From positions 1 to 64,000 of the forward strand of contig JAFTID010000025.1 of NCBI GenBank assembly GCA_017457085.1: a stretch of DNA of 64,000 nt, given 5' to 3'. Source of the stretch: Phascolarctobacterium sp. Its GTDB lineage: Bacteria > Bacillota > Negativicutes > Acidaminococcales > Acidaminococcaceae. The notes below the pieces were generated by a model that worked only from the letters and a program-made list of their open reading frames with translations, was not told the origin of the DNA and searched no databases. This document shows positions 1 through 6,923 of the stretch, piece by piece; positions within the stretch are counted from its first letter, which is position 1, and every line of letters begins with the position of its first letter. Position numbers and translations under genes: made by a program.

Positions 1-23
1 GTGTTTGTATATAATTCATTTTG

Positions 24-95
24 AAACCTCTGGTTTGATCAAGATGTTTACATCCTGCCAAGATGCATCTTTATCTTACCATGAGGTTTTTTGCT
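24..95 (+). terminator. possible terminator of an upstream gene
   Basis: AAACCTC at 24-30 can pair with GAGGTTT at 83-89, followed by a run of T. The loop is long and holds its own small palindrome (AAGATGCATCTT). It may end a gene left of the window. Weak evidence, since no such gene is visible. Confidence 0.25.
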
Positions 96-179
96 TTTCT
101 TTTATGACTTATAAATCCCACAAGAAAAATGATTGACCCAATTTTTTCGGAAATTGTGAGCCACTTGACCTAAAAGTAT

Positions 180-339
180 GTCACTTATATAGTGAGTCTT
201 CTTTTTTTCTGTCCTTTGCCTTTTTCTTTTGGTAAGTTTTCTTTTTCCCTTTCCTGTCTTTATTTTCTTCTGCCCTGTATCAAGCAAAACTGAAAGTTTT
301 GCTTCCCTGTTCTCTAAGTTACTACTAACTTGGAGTTAT
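180..339 (-). repeat. dispersed hairpin repeat, family A, copy 1
   Basis: Read on the minus strand this copy has hairpin I (312-335, ten-pair stem with one G-T pair, loop CTAC), a linker like GAACAGGGAAG, hairpin II (282-304, ten perfect pairs, loop GAA), a purine-rich tract containing GGCAGAAGAAA and ACCAAAAGAA, and a terminal CTCACTATATAAGTG. The same order of parts recurs at 45348 and 46931. The stem of hairpin II has a different sequence in each copy but still pairs. No protein is visible here. It could be a non-autonomous mobile element or a transcribed structured RNA. Confidence 0.6.
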
Positions 340-355
340 GGAGTGTGTTTTATTA

Positions 356-387
356 TTGACCAATTGTTTTTTTTTTTTTTGTACAAT
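356..387 (+). promoter_or_regulatory. probable phase-variable promoter with T14 spacer
   Basis: A -35-like TTGACC (356-361) and a -10-like TACAAT (382-387) are separated by 20 bases, 14 of which are an uninterrupted T run (367-380). A spacer of about 17 is optimal for sigma-70-type promoters, so loss of about three T residues would be expected to strengthen it. Such tracts in promoter spacers of surface-protein genes are a known slipped-strand phase-variation device. That it switches here is an inference. Confidence 0.55.
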
Positions 388-455
388 TAGATACAGATAG
401 GTGTAAATGTACACATATTAATTAAAATATTTTTAAGGAAGAAGGCGTAATTTTT

Positions 456-2543
456 ATGTCTAAAAAGACGTTTAAAAGAAGCTTGGCACTTGGCGCGTTG
501 ATGGCGTTTGTTATTACTGGTAGTGCTTGGGCAAGTGATGGTCATTTAGGTTGGGACTATGTTAGTGATAATGATTGCTATAGACCTGCGAATCAGAACA
601 ATGACGCTGTGCTTGAACATTATACTTTGACTGAAGTGAAAAACTTTTGTGGTTATGGTAAAGTAACAATTGGTGAGGGCTTCATTATTGGGGATTCTGT
701 AGGTGGCAATTTTAACCAATTGGGTGATGTTATGATAGTAGGTAATCTGGAAGGTGATGGTGTTGTAGATATTAATGGTTGTGTGCTTAAGAGTGGTTCG
801 GTTATGGGGAGTTTTGCGGGCACAGGTAATATAAATCTTAGTGGTAATACTGAGTTAGAAGATGTTACGTTGTCTGGTGGTCTTAACGGTGGTGTTCTCA
901 ATATTAATGGTTGGAATGGAGAAATCTCCCAAGTAGCCTTTTTCAATACCATTAACATTAACGAAGGTTCTTCCGTAAAATTTGGTTTTGTGGAGGGCGA
1001 AAATAGTGATTTTCCTCAACCTGAGTGTACTGTTAACGTAAAAGGTGCTACTTGGAATGTGGATGAAGATAATACTGTAGTTAGTGCTTATTTCGATGCT
1101 ACTTCTACTTTGAAAATTGATGGTGCTACTTTTGAAAAGAATACTGGCGTTTATGCTCTGAACGGTAATAAAAAAGGTAGCTTGACAGTTGCAGAAGGTG
1201 CGAAAATCGTTATCAATGGTGGCGAAGTTGACGGCGTTTACAATGTGGCAAAAGATTTTGCTAATAACCAAGGCGCAAACTGGGCTCTTCAAGCAGATAA
1301 CGCTTTGTGGTATGTAGATTGGACTGATTTAGATAAAGATGCTAATACTTTACAAGGTACAATTAAGGCTAAATCTGCACAACAAATGGTAGAAACCGGT
1401 GTTGCAACTAACGAAAACAAAGAGATTCTTGTTGAAATTGCTGGTTCTACCATCGAAGAAAATGTAAACCCGACTGTTGATGCAATCAAAGAATTGACTT
1501 CTGTTGAAAGCAACTTAACTTCCGACCAACAACAAAAAGCTATTGCCGCAGTGCTTCAAGTTGGCGAAGCTGGTGGCTTTACTGGTAACGTTGTAAGCGT
1601 TAGCAAACAAGTAAATGGTTCCGTTGGCGCACGTAACTCCTTCTCTGGTCCTAAACATGGTGGTCCTCGTCACAGAGGCGGTCATGGACCTAGCGTAACC
1701 GAAGAAGCTAATGGTAGCGCAATTTGGGCACAATATGTTCATGGTAAAGATAAAGTTGACGGCATTGATATGGGCGGTGTAGAAAACGCTTACGAAAGCC
1801 AATTCAATGGTGTAGTATTGGGCACTGACTTCAAACAAGTTGGTAGCTATGCAAGCGGTATCGCATTTAACTATGGCGAAGGCGATAGCCACAGCAAGAA
1901 AAACGTTGTACAATCTGACAGCGAATTTGATTTCTGGGGCGTAAGTTACTACGGCGCAGTTAAGAAACAAGATACCAACTTCATTTTCGATATTGGCTAC
2001 AGCGAATCTGATAGTGATGTAGAACAAAAATCTGGTGCAAACACTATTACTGCTAACCCCGAAGCAAGCACTTGGACTGCAGGCGTTAAGGTTGAGAAGC
2101 TTATCGACAAAGGCGCAGTACAAATCGTTCCTTATGCTGGCTTGCGCTTTATGACCATTGATACTGCCGAATACGAAGCAAAAGGTGGCACGACTTCTGA
2201 AGCAACTTATTATTCCACCGAACGTCAAAATATTTGGCTGGTGCCTGTTGGCGTAAGCTTGAGCCAAGAAAATGTTTATGATAGCGGTTGGATTGTAACT
2301 CCGAAAGCTGACTTGTCCTACACTTGGGCAATGGGTGATACTGATAGCAGTATGACCGTTAATATGCCTGGCGTAGGTTACTATGATTTGGGTTATACCG
2401 TAATGGACGACGGTAGCTTTATGGCAACCGTTGGTTTGGATGCACAAAAAGAAGATTGGACTTTCGGCGTAGCATATAGCTATCAAAAAGGCGACAGCGC
2501 TCGTAGTGATAGATGGTATGTAAACGCTCGTTACAGCTTCTAA
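456..2543 (+). CDS. autotransporter-type outer-membrane protein, paralogue 1
   Basis: Predicted surface protein of 695 residues. Residues 1-26 form a signal peptide (positive start, hydrophobic core, ending SAWA). Residues 27 to about 390 are rich in Gly, Asn, Thr and Val with repeated short beta-type segments such as LNINGWNG, typical of a beta-helical passenger. A Gly/His/Arg-rich linker near 395-410 leads into about 275 residues of alternating aromatic strands ending in ARYSF. The C-terminal Phe is the usual outer-membrane barrel signature. The passenger matches no family I recognise. Its 5' leader and signal peptide are nearly the same as those of the gene at 25521, but the rest has diverged. 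Transcription probably starts at the T-tract promoter upstream. Confidence 0.8.
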   Translation: MSKKTFKRSLALGALMAFVITGSAWASDGHLGWDYVSDNDCYRPANQNNDAVLEHYTLTEVKNFCGYGKVTIGEGFIIGDSVGGNFNQLGDVMIVGNLEGDGVVDINGCVLKSGSVMGSFAGTGNINLSGNTELEDVTLSGGLNGGVLNINGWNGEISQVAFFNTININEGSSVKFGFVEGENSDFPQPECTVNVKGATWNVDEDNTVVSAYFDATSTLKIDGATFEKNTGVYALNGNKKGSLTVAEGAKIVINGGEVDGVYNVAKDFANNQGANWALQADNALWYVDWTDLDKDANTLQGTIKAKSAQQMVETGVATNENKEILVEIAGSTIEENVNPTVDAIKELTSVESNLTSDQQQKAIAAVLQVGEAGGFTGNVVSVSKQVNGSVGARNSFSGPKHGGPRHRGGHGPSVTEEANGSAIWAQYVHGKDKVDGIDMGGVENAYESQFNGVVLGTDFKQVGSYASGIAFNYGEGDSHSKKNVVQSDSEFDFWGVSYYGAVKKQDTNFIFDIGYSESDSDVEQKSGANTITANPEASTWTAGVKVEKLIDKGAVQIVPYAGLRFMTIDTAEYEAKGGTTSEATYYSTERQNIWLVPVGVSLSQENVYDSGWIVTPKADLSYTWAMGDTDSSMTVNMPGVGYYDLGYTVMDDGSFMATVGLDAQKEDWTFGVAYSYQKGDSARSDRWYVNARYSF

Positions 2544-2569
2544 TTTCATAAACCATATAAAAACAACGA

Positions 2570-2593
2570 AAGCTCCCTCATTCGAGGGAGCTT
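2570..2593. terminator. bidirectional terminator between convergent genes
   Basis: A perfect ten-pair stem (AAGCTCCCTC / GAGGGAGCTT, loop ATTC) lies between the autotransporter gene and the convergent symporter gene. Almost the same hairpin follows the second autotransporter at 27716. Confidence 0.6.
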
Positions 2594-2599
2594 CACTAT

Positions 2600-4096
2600 T
2601 TATTCGTCAAATCTTTCTGGGAAGAAGATTTCTAAAGTTTCATCGTCAACGGTTTCGCCGAAGCTGTTACCGATGAGGAAGAATACTAAGGAAAGACCAA
2701 TACCGATTACGATTTGGTGCAAGTCCAGAACTTTAATCTTCATTGCCATGGAACCGCAGTAAACCAGTACACCGCCAACCATAGCTGCAATGGCACCGTT
2801 CTTATTAGCTTTGTACCAGAACAAGCCGAAAATCAGTACCCAGAAGAAAGCAGTTTGCAAGCCGCCGAAGGCAAACATATTGATAATCCAAATTACGCTA
2901 GGCGGAGTAATGGCAATTACATAAACAAATAAGCCAAGGATTACAGTTGCCGCAAGGCTCAGCTTACGAACGCTGTCGTTGGAAAGCTCTTTACCTTGGG
3001 AAGCCAAGTGGTTCATGTATACATCCTTAATGATAGAGGAGGACGCTGCCAAAAGCAGGGAAGATACAGTAGAAATAGTTGCTGCAATAGGACCAATGAT
3101 AGTTACGCCTGCCCAGAAGGGGCCCATACTTTTTACAATGGTTAGCGGAGTTATGTTATCAACGCTGCCACCGTAGCTTGCCAAATCACCGGTAAGGATG
3201 CCTTTGCTGAGAACACCGATTACGGTCGCAACCAAGGTCATGGCACCGATTACCACGGTACCGATTACGATTGCTTTGTGGAGAGCTTGAGTGTTTTTAA
3301 AGCTGATACCACGTACAACGGATTGAGGCAATGCCAAGGTGCAGATACCAACCAACATCCATTGGCTGATGTATAGGGACATAGGCATTTTGCCACGGGA
3401 GAGAGGTTCCAGCATATCAGGATGGTTAGTGCTGATGTGCTTCATAATATTATCGAAGCCGCCACCGGTTTCCATCATTGCGCCAAAGAGCAGGCACATA
3501 CCTGCAATCATAGCAATTGCACAGAAGGAGTCGGTGATGGCAACACCTTTGAAACCACCAATGGTGGTGTAGAAGACTACGATTAAACCAAAGAGGCTTA
3601 AACCTGTCAGGTAGGAGTAACCAGTTACTGCTTCGAACAGTTTTGCTGCACCTACGAATTGGGCAACCATGGTAGCGCAGAAGAAACCTACGATTACGAT
3701 GGCTGCAAAGTTCGCCAGGAAGTTAGATTTATAACGGGCACGCAGTACGTCGATAACGGTTACTGCATCAATGCGACGGGCGATGAGGGCAATCTTTTTG
3801 CCAAACACGCCAAGTACCAGAAAGATAACTACTACTTGGACGATTGCCATGTATAACCAGCCGTAGCCAATTATCCACGCCATACCGGGACCACCTACGA
3901 AGGTACTAACGCTACTGTAGGTAGCAGCTGTGGTCATTGCCAGTACGAAACCGCCTAGTGTACGTCCACCGATGAAATAGTCTTTGGCGAAGTTTTTCTG
4001 GCGATCATCCGCTGAGGATTTTTGAACATAAGCACTTATGCCAAGCATAAGTATAAGAAAGGCAATTACGGGGAGAAGATTAAAGATGCTGCTCAT
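2600..4096 (-). CDS. panF: sodium/pantothenate-type symporter (SSS family)
   Basis: Inner-membrane carrier of 498 residues in the sodium:solute symporter family. There are about 13 hydrophobic segments. The N-terminal region has KDYFIGGRTLGGFVLAMT, followed by TYSSVSTFVGGPG, which matches the PanF branch (pantothenate uptake with sodium). It is preceded by, and overlaps by four bases (ATGA) with, a small YhdT-like membrane protein, the usual panF partner. Both are probably translated from one mRNA. PanF is the best guess; another carboxylate substrate is possible. Confidence 0.8.
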   Translation of the reverse strand: MSSIFNLLPVIAFLILMLGISAYVQKSSADDRQKNFAKDYFIGGRTLGGFVLAMTTAATYSSVSTFVGGPGMAWIIGYGWLYMAIVQVVVIFLVLGVFGKKIALIARRIDAVTVIDVLRARYKSNFLANFAAIVIVGFFCATMVAQFVGAAKLFEAVTGYSYLTGLSLFGLIVVFYTTIGGFKGVAITDSFCAIAMIAGMCLLFGAMMETGGGFDNIMKHISTNHPDMLEPLSRGKMPMSLYISQWMLVGICTLALPQSVVRGISFKNTQALHKAIVIGTVVIGAMTLVATVIGVLSKGILTGDLASYGGSVDNITPLTIVKSMGPFWAGVTIIGPIAATISTVSSLLLAASSSIIKDVYMNHLASQGKELSNDSVRKLSLAATVILGLFVYVIAITPPSVIWIINMFAFGGLQTAFFWVLIFGLFWYKANKNGAIAAMVGGVLVYCGSMAMKIKVLDLHQIVIGIGLSLVFFLIGNSFGETVDDETLEIFFPERFDE

Positions 4097-4347
4097 TTGG
4101 TTTCCTCCTCGTCGTCTAAGTCAAAGTCTACAAAGACACATCTGGTGAGGTACAGGGTAACCAGAACTGCAAAAATCCAAGTTCCCAGACAACCTCCCCA
4201 CACCCACAGAGGAGTATGCAAATAAGAGACATTTACATCTGCAAGGCCAAAGCCTGCAACCCACCAAAAAGCAATAACTGCGACGGTGGCAAGAATAGTT
4301 GCCTTCGCTTCACGGTTAGCTTGGCGGAATTTGTCGCTTCTTTTCAT
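4093..4347 (-). CDS. YhdT family small membrane protein (DUF997)
   Basis: An 84-residue protein with two hydrophobic helices (about 20-42 and 48-72) and an acidic tail (DFDLDDEEETK). This matches the YhdT family, which normally sits directly upstream of panF, as it does here with a four-base overlap. Its role is not established; an accessory role for the symporter is inferred from gene order. The ATG at 4347 is chosen because GAAGGGAG lies about 8 bases before it. An upstream in-frame TTG would fall inside that ribosome binding site. Confidence 0.75.
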   Translation of the reverse strand: MKRSDKFRQANREAKATILATVAVIAFWWVAGFGLADVNVSYLHTPLWVWGGCLGTWIFAVLVTLYLTRCVFVDFDLDDEEETK

Positions 4348-4433
4348 CGTGAAAAAAGCTCCCTTCAAAAGTGTACACGGTGCGTAGCACTCGCGTCGCT
4401 TTTATTTTGACACACTTTGCAAGAATACGCAAT

Positions 4434-4448
4434 ATTTTTGTGATATAA
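4434..4448 (+). promoter_or_regulatory. extended -10 promoter
   Basis: TGATATAAT at 4440-4448 is an extended -10 element (TG, one base, TATAAT) upstream of the gene at 4473. The only good -35-like sequence (TTGACA near 4407) is too far away to belong to it. Confidence 0.4.
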
Positions 4449-4472
4449 TATAGCCCATAAAGGATGATTATA

Positions 4473-4808
4473 ATGTACAATTTATTTACTCAATGGCTAA
4501 CTTTAGGTGTAATATTCTTTATGGCAAATTACGCCTTGAATTTTATAGAGGTCGTAACTTTGGGAGGCTTAGTCGCAGGCTCCTTTTTACTGGCGGCGTG
4601 GACTACTTTGGCAGAGCATTTAGCACGTAAATTACCAAAGTTTACAGGCAAGTCTGCCGTATGTGCGGCGGTGCTTTTAGGAGTGCAAGGCTTGTGCGCC
4701 GTGCTTCCCGGTTATAAGGTTGAACTTTCAGGGTTGCTGCTGGTGAGTTTAATACTTTACAGCGCCCTTGCCATATTCATAGGAAAATTTTTAGACGGAG
4801 AGGTATAA
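4473..4808 (+). CDS. small integral membrane protein, YvlD/holin-like
   Basis: A 111-residue protein made almost wholly of four hydrophobic segments (about 5-20, 25-45, 62-78 and 84-103). The pattern ending LPGYKVELSGLLLVSLILYS loosely resembles the YvlD / phage-holin-4-2 family, but I am not sure of the family. The second ATG is preferred because AAGGA lies 8 bases before it, while the first ATG (4464) overlaps that site. It ends 2 bases before the next gene, so the two are probably cotranscribed. Confidence 0.55.
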   Translation: MYNLFTQWLTLGVIFFMANYALNFIEVVTLGGLVAGSFLLAAWTTLAEHLARKLPKFTGKSAVCAAVLLGVQGLCAVLPGYKVELSGLLLVSLILYSALAIFIGKFLDGEV

Positions 4809-4810
4809 GA

Positions 4811-5629
4811 ATGCAAATTAAACTGATTGCTACTGATATGGATGATACTTTGTTGAATAGTGAGCATAAGCTTTCTGAACGCAATGCCAAAGCTATTCAA
4901 AGCGCTTTGGAAAAGGACGTAGTTTTTATGCTGGCAACTGGCAGAATGTACTGCTCTGCTCGTCCCCACGCTTTGAATATGGGCTTGGACGTGCCTTTGG
5001 TAACTTATAACGGAGCTTTGGTCAAAGGCAGCAAGGACGGCAAAGTGTTTTACGAACACAGATTAAGCTACGATACTGCCAAAGAAGTTCTTGCCTACTG
5101 CGAAGAGCATAAGTATTATGCGCAGGTTTATATTGGTGACGATATTCTTGTAGATAAAAAAGGCAAATGGTCCGATATGTACGCCTTCATCATTGGTGTA
5201 CCCATTACTGAAATTGGTGAAGCTCTTTACGATATTAAGGAAGCGCCCTATAAAATTTTAGTAATGACTGAAACCGAAGACTTTGAAAACGCATGGAAGG
5301 CTTTTGAAGAAAAATTTGCAGGTAAGCTGGTTGTTACCAGTTCCAGAGACAATTTCTTGGAGCTGATGGAACCGGGCGTAAATAAATGGGAAGCAGTAAA
5401 AGCTGTGGCGGCAAGCTACAACATTAAGCCGGAAGAGATTATGTGCATTGGCGATTCTAACAATGACCTTGCTATGATTAAGAACGCAGGCATTGGTGTT
5501 GCAGTTGCAAACGCTAAGGACAGCGTAAAGGCGCAGGCAAAAATTGTTACTGCCTCCAACGACGATGATGGTGTTGCTTTAGTAGTAGAAGCAATTTTAA
5601 CTCAACAGGTTACTGTACCCGAAGAATAA
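4811..5629 (+). CDS. Cof-type HAD superfamily phosphatase
   Basis: A 272-residue cytosolic phosphatase. The nucleophile motif DMDDTLLNS is at residues 8-16, a threonine motif ATGRM near 41, a lysine further on, and the metal-binding motif GDSNNDLAM near 217, giving HAD motifs I to IV in order. The cap between them is the type IIB (Cof) kind. Members dephosphorylate small sugar phosphates or cofactors; the substrate cannot be told from sequence. It sits between a membrane protein and a radical SAM gene with short gaps, so it may share their transcript. Confidence 0.85.
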   Translation: MQIKLIATDMDDTLLNSEHKLSERNAKAIQSALEKDVVFMLATGRMYCSARPHALNMGLDVPLVTYNGALVKGSKDGKVFYEHRLSYDTAKEVLAYCEEHKYYAQVYIGDDILVDKKGKWSDMYAFIIGVPITEIGEALYDIKEAPYKILVMTETEDFENAWKAFEEKFAGKLVVTSSRDNFLELMEPGVNKWEAVKAVAASYNIKPEEIMCIGDSNNDLAMIKNAGIGVAVANAKDSVKAQAKIVTASNDDDGVALVVEAILTQQVTVPEE

Positions 5630-5638
5630 AGGTAAATT

Positions 5639-6673
5639 ATGGCGATTATTCCTATTTTTATTCCTCATGCCGGGTGTCCTCACCAATGTGTTTTTTGCAA
5701 CCAAAAGACCATTAGCGGGCAAAAGACTGCGGCAGTGGAGGGAGCTAAGGAACAAATTAAAAAGTGGTTGGAATGGGTAAAGCCTTCTTTAGAAAATGAA
5801 GCTGCCTTTTACGGTGGCTCCTTTACGGGCTTGGACATTGCCCTGCAAAAGGAACTCCTTGCTTTGACGGACGAACTTCTCGAACGCAAGGTGATTGGTA
5901 GCGTGCGCCTTTCTACCCGCCCAGACTATATTTATGGCGAGCGTTTAGAACTATTGCGTGCCCACGGAGTGAAGCTGGTAGAATTAGGCGTGCAGTCCTT
6001 GGACGACAAGGTGCTTGAAGCGGCAGAACGTGGTCATACGGTAGAGCAAGTAGTAGAAGCAGTAGCTTTGCTTAAGGAATACGGCTTTAAGGTTGGCGTG
6101 CAGCTGATGGTGGGTATGCCCAAGCAGGATTTTGCCAGCGTAAAAGACACTGTAGAAAAAGTGCTTGCTTTAAAACCGGACATTGCTCGCATTTATCCTT
6201 TGCTTGTGATTAAGGGAACTCCTCTTGCCAAAAGCTATGCGGCTGGCGAATTTGAACCTCTAACTTTAGAAGAAGCAATTCGTCAAAGTGCCTACGTGTA
6301 TAAGAAATTGTTCAAAGCGGGTGTAAAAATTATCCGCGTTGGTTTACATCCCGACGACGAACTGTGCGCAGAAGGGAACATCTTGGCAGGACCTTTCCAC
6401 CCGTCCATGGGTGAGCTTGTGCAAAGCTACTTGCTCCGTGAAGAACTCACTCCTAAAATTTTAGAAGTAGCTAAACAAAATGGAGAAGCAGTTCTTATTT
6501 TGTGTCCTCGTAATCTGGAATCAAAACTTCGTGGGATGCGAAACGGAAACCTTAAATATTGGAGCCTATTAGTCGCTCCCAAAAAACTTATTATTAATGG
6601 AACAAGTGTTAGTAAAATAAAAATCATATGTGTTTCAAGCAACGATTTGGAAGAAGCAGCGACGCAGGATTAA
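5639..6673 (+). CDS. radical SAM protein, Elp3/HemN-like
   Basis: A 344-residue radical SAM enzyme. The cluster motif CPHQCVFC (Cys-x3-Cys-x2-Cys) is at about residues 13-20, GGSFTG follows near 60, and RLSTRPDYI and GVQS match the Elp3-like branch. There is no acetyltransferase domain. The reaction is unknown. The gene lies just upstream of smc. The last 20 or so codons and the stop lie inside a long imperfect inverted repeat (about 6608-6821), so the C-terminus may have been rewritten by an inserted element. Confidence 0.75.
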   Translation: MAIIPIFIPHAGCPHQCVFCNQKTISGQKTAAVEGAKEQIKKWLEWVKPSLENEAAFYGGSFTGLDIALQKELLALTDELLERKVIGSVRLSTRPDYIYGERLELLRAHGVKLVELGVQSLDDKVLEAAERGHTVEQVVEAVALLKEYGFKVGVQLMVGMPKQDFASVKDTVEKVLALKPDIARIYPLLVIKGTPLAKSYAAGEFEPLTLEEAIRQSAYVYKKLFKAGVKIIRVGLHPDDELCAEGNILAGPFHPSMGELVQSYLLREELTPKILEVAKQNGEAVLILCPRNLESKLRGMRNGNLKYWSLLVAPKKLIINGTSVSKIKIICVSSNDLEEAATQD

Positions 6674-6821
6674 GAAAATATCACAGAGCGAAGCCTGAGC
6701 TGTAGTTTTATAGTTATTGTAAATTCTATGAGGCGAATAATGAGCTGTGATATTTTCTTCTAAAAGGAGCGTAGCGTATTCCATGTTGCTGAAATACATA
6801 TGATTTTTTATTTTGCAAGGA
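6608..6821. repeat. long inverted-repeat element, family B, copy 1
   Basis: The outer arms share an AAAATAAAAATCATATG-like sequence (6614-6630 against about 6796-6813) plus GCAAC/GTTGC blocks. The inner arms are a perfect 15-base pair, AAGAAAATATCACAG (6672-6686) against its complement (6745-6759). The segment GCCTGAGCTGTAGTTTTATAG resembles the minus strand of the element at 40949. It covers the 3' end of the radical SAM gene and most of the gap before smc. No coding capacity is seen; it looks like a MITE. Confidence 0.5.
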
Positions 6822-6923
6822 CTTATTTTTATGTATACACTCACTCTGTCAATTAGAGGTTGAGAAGAATCGTAAAAGTATGATAAAATAATACGATACA
6901 ATATATAGAATGGGTGATTCTGC

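Noticed and set aside
102-287. Lys-rich 61-codon frame on the minus strand near the left end
   Set aside because: It translates the purine-rich tract of a family A repeat; composition is explained by the repeat and no ribosome binding site is present.
1515-2549. Long minus-strand open frame (344 codons) opposite autotransporter 1
   Set aside because: It lies wholly opposite a convincing coding sequence with signal peptide and barrel, has no ribosome binding site and no recognisable domain.
6635-6901. 88-codon minus-strand frame between the radical SAM gene and smc
   Set aside because: It runs through the foldback repeat and has no supporting start signal or homology that I can see.
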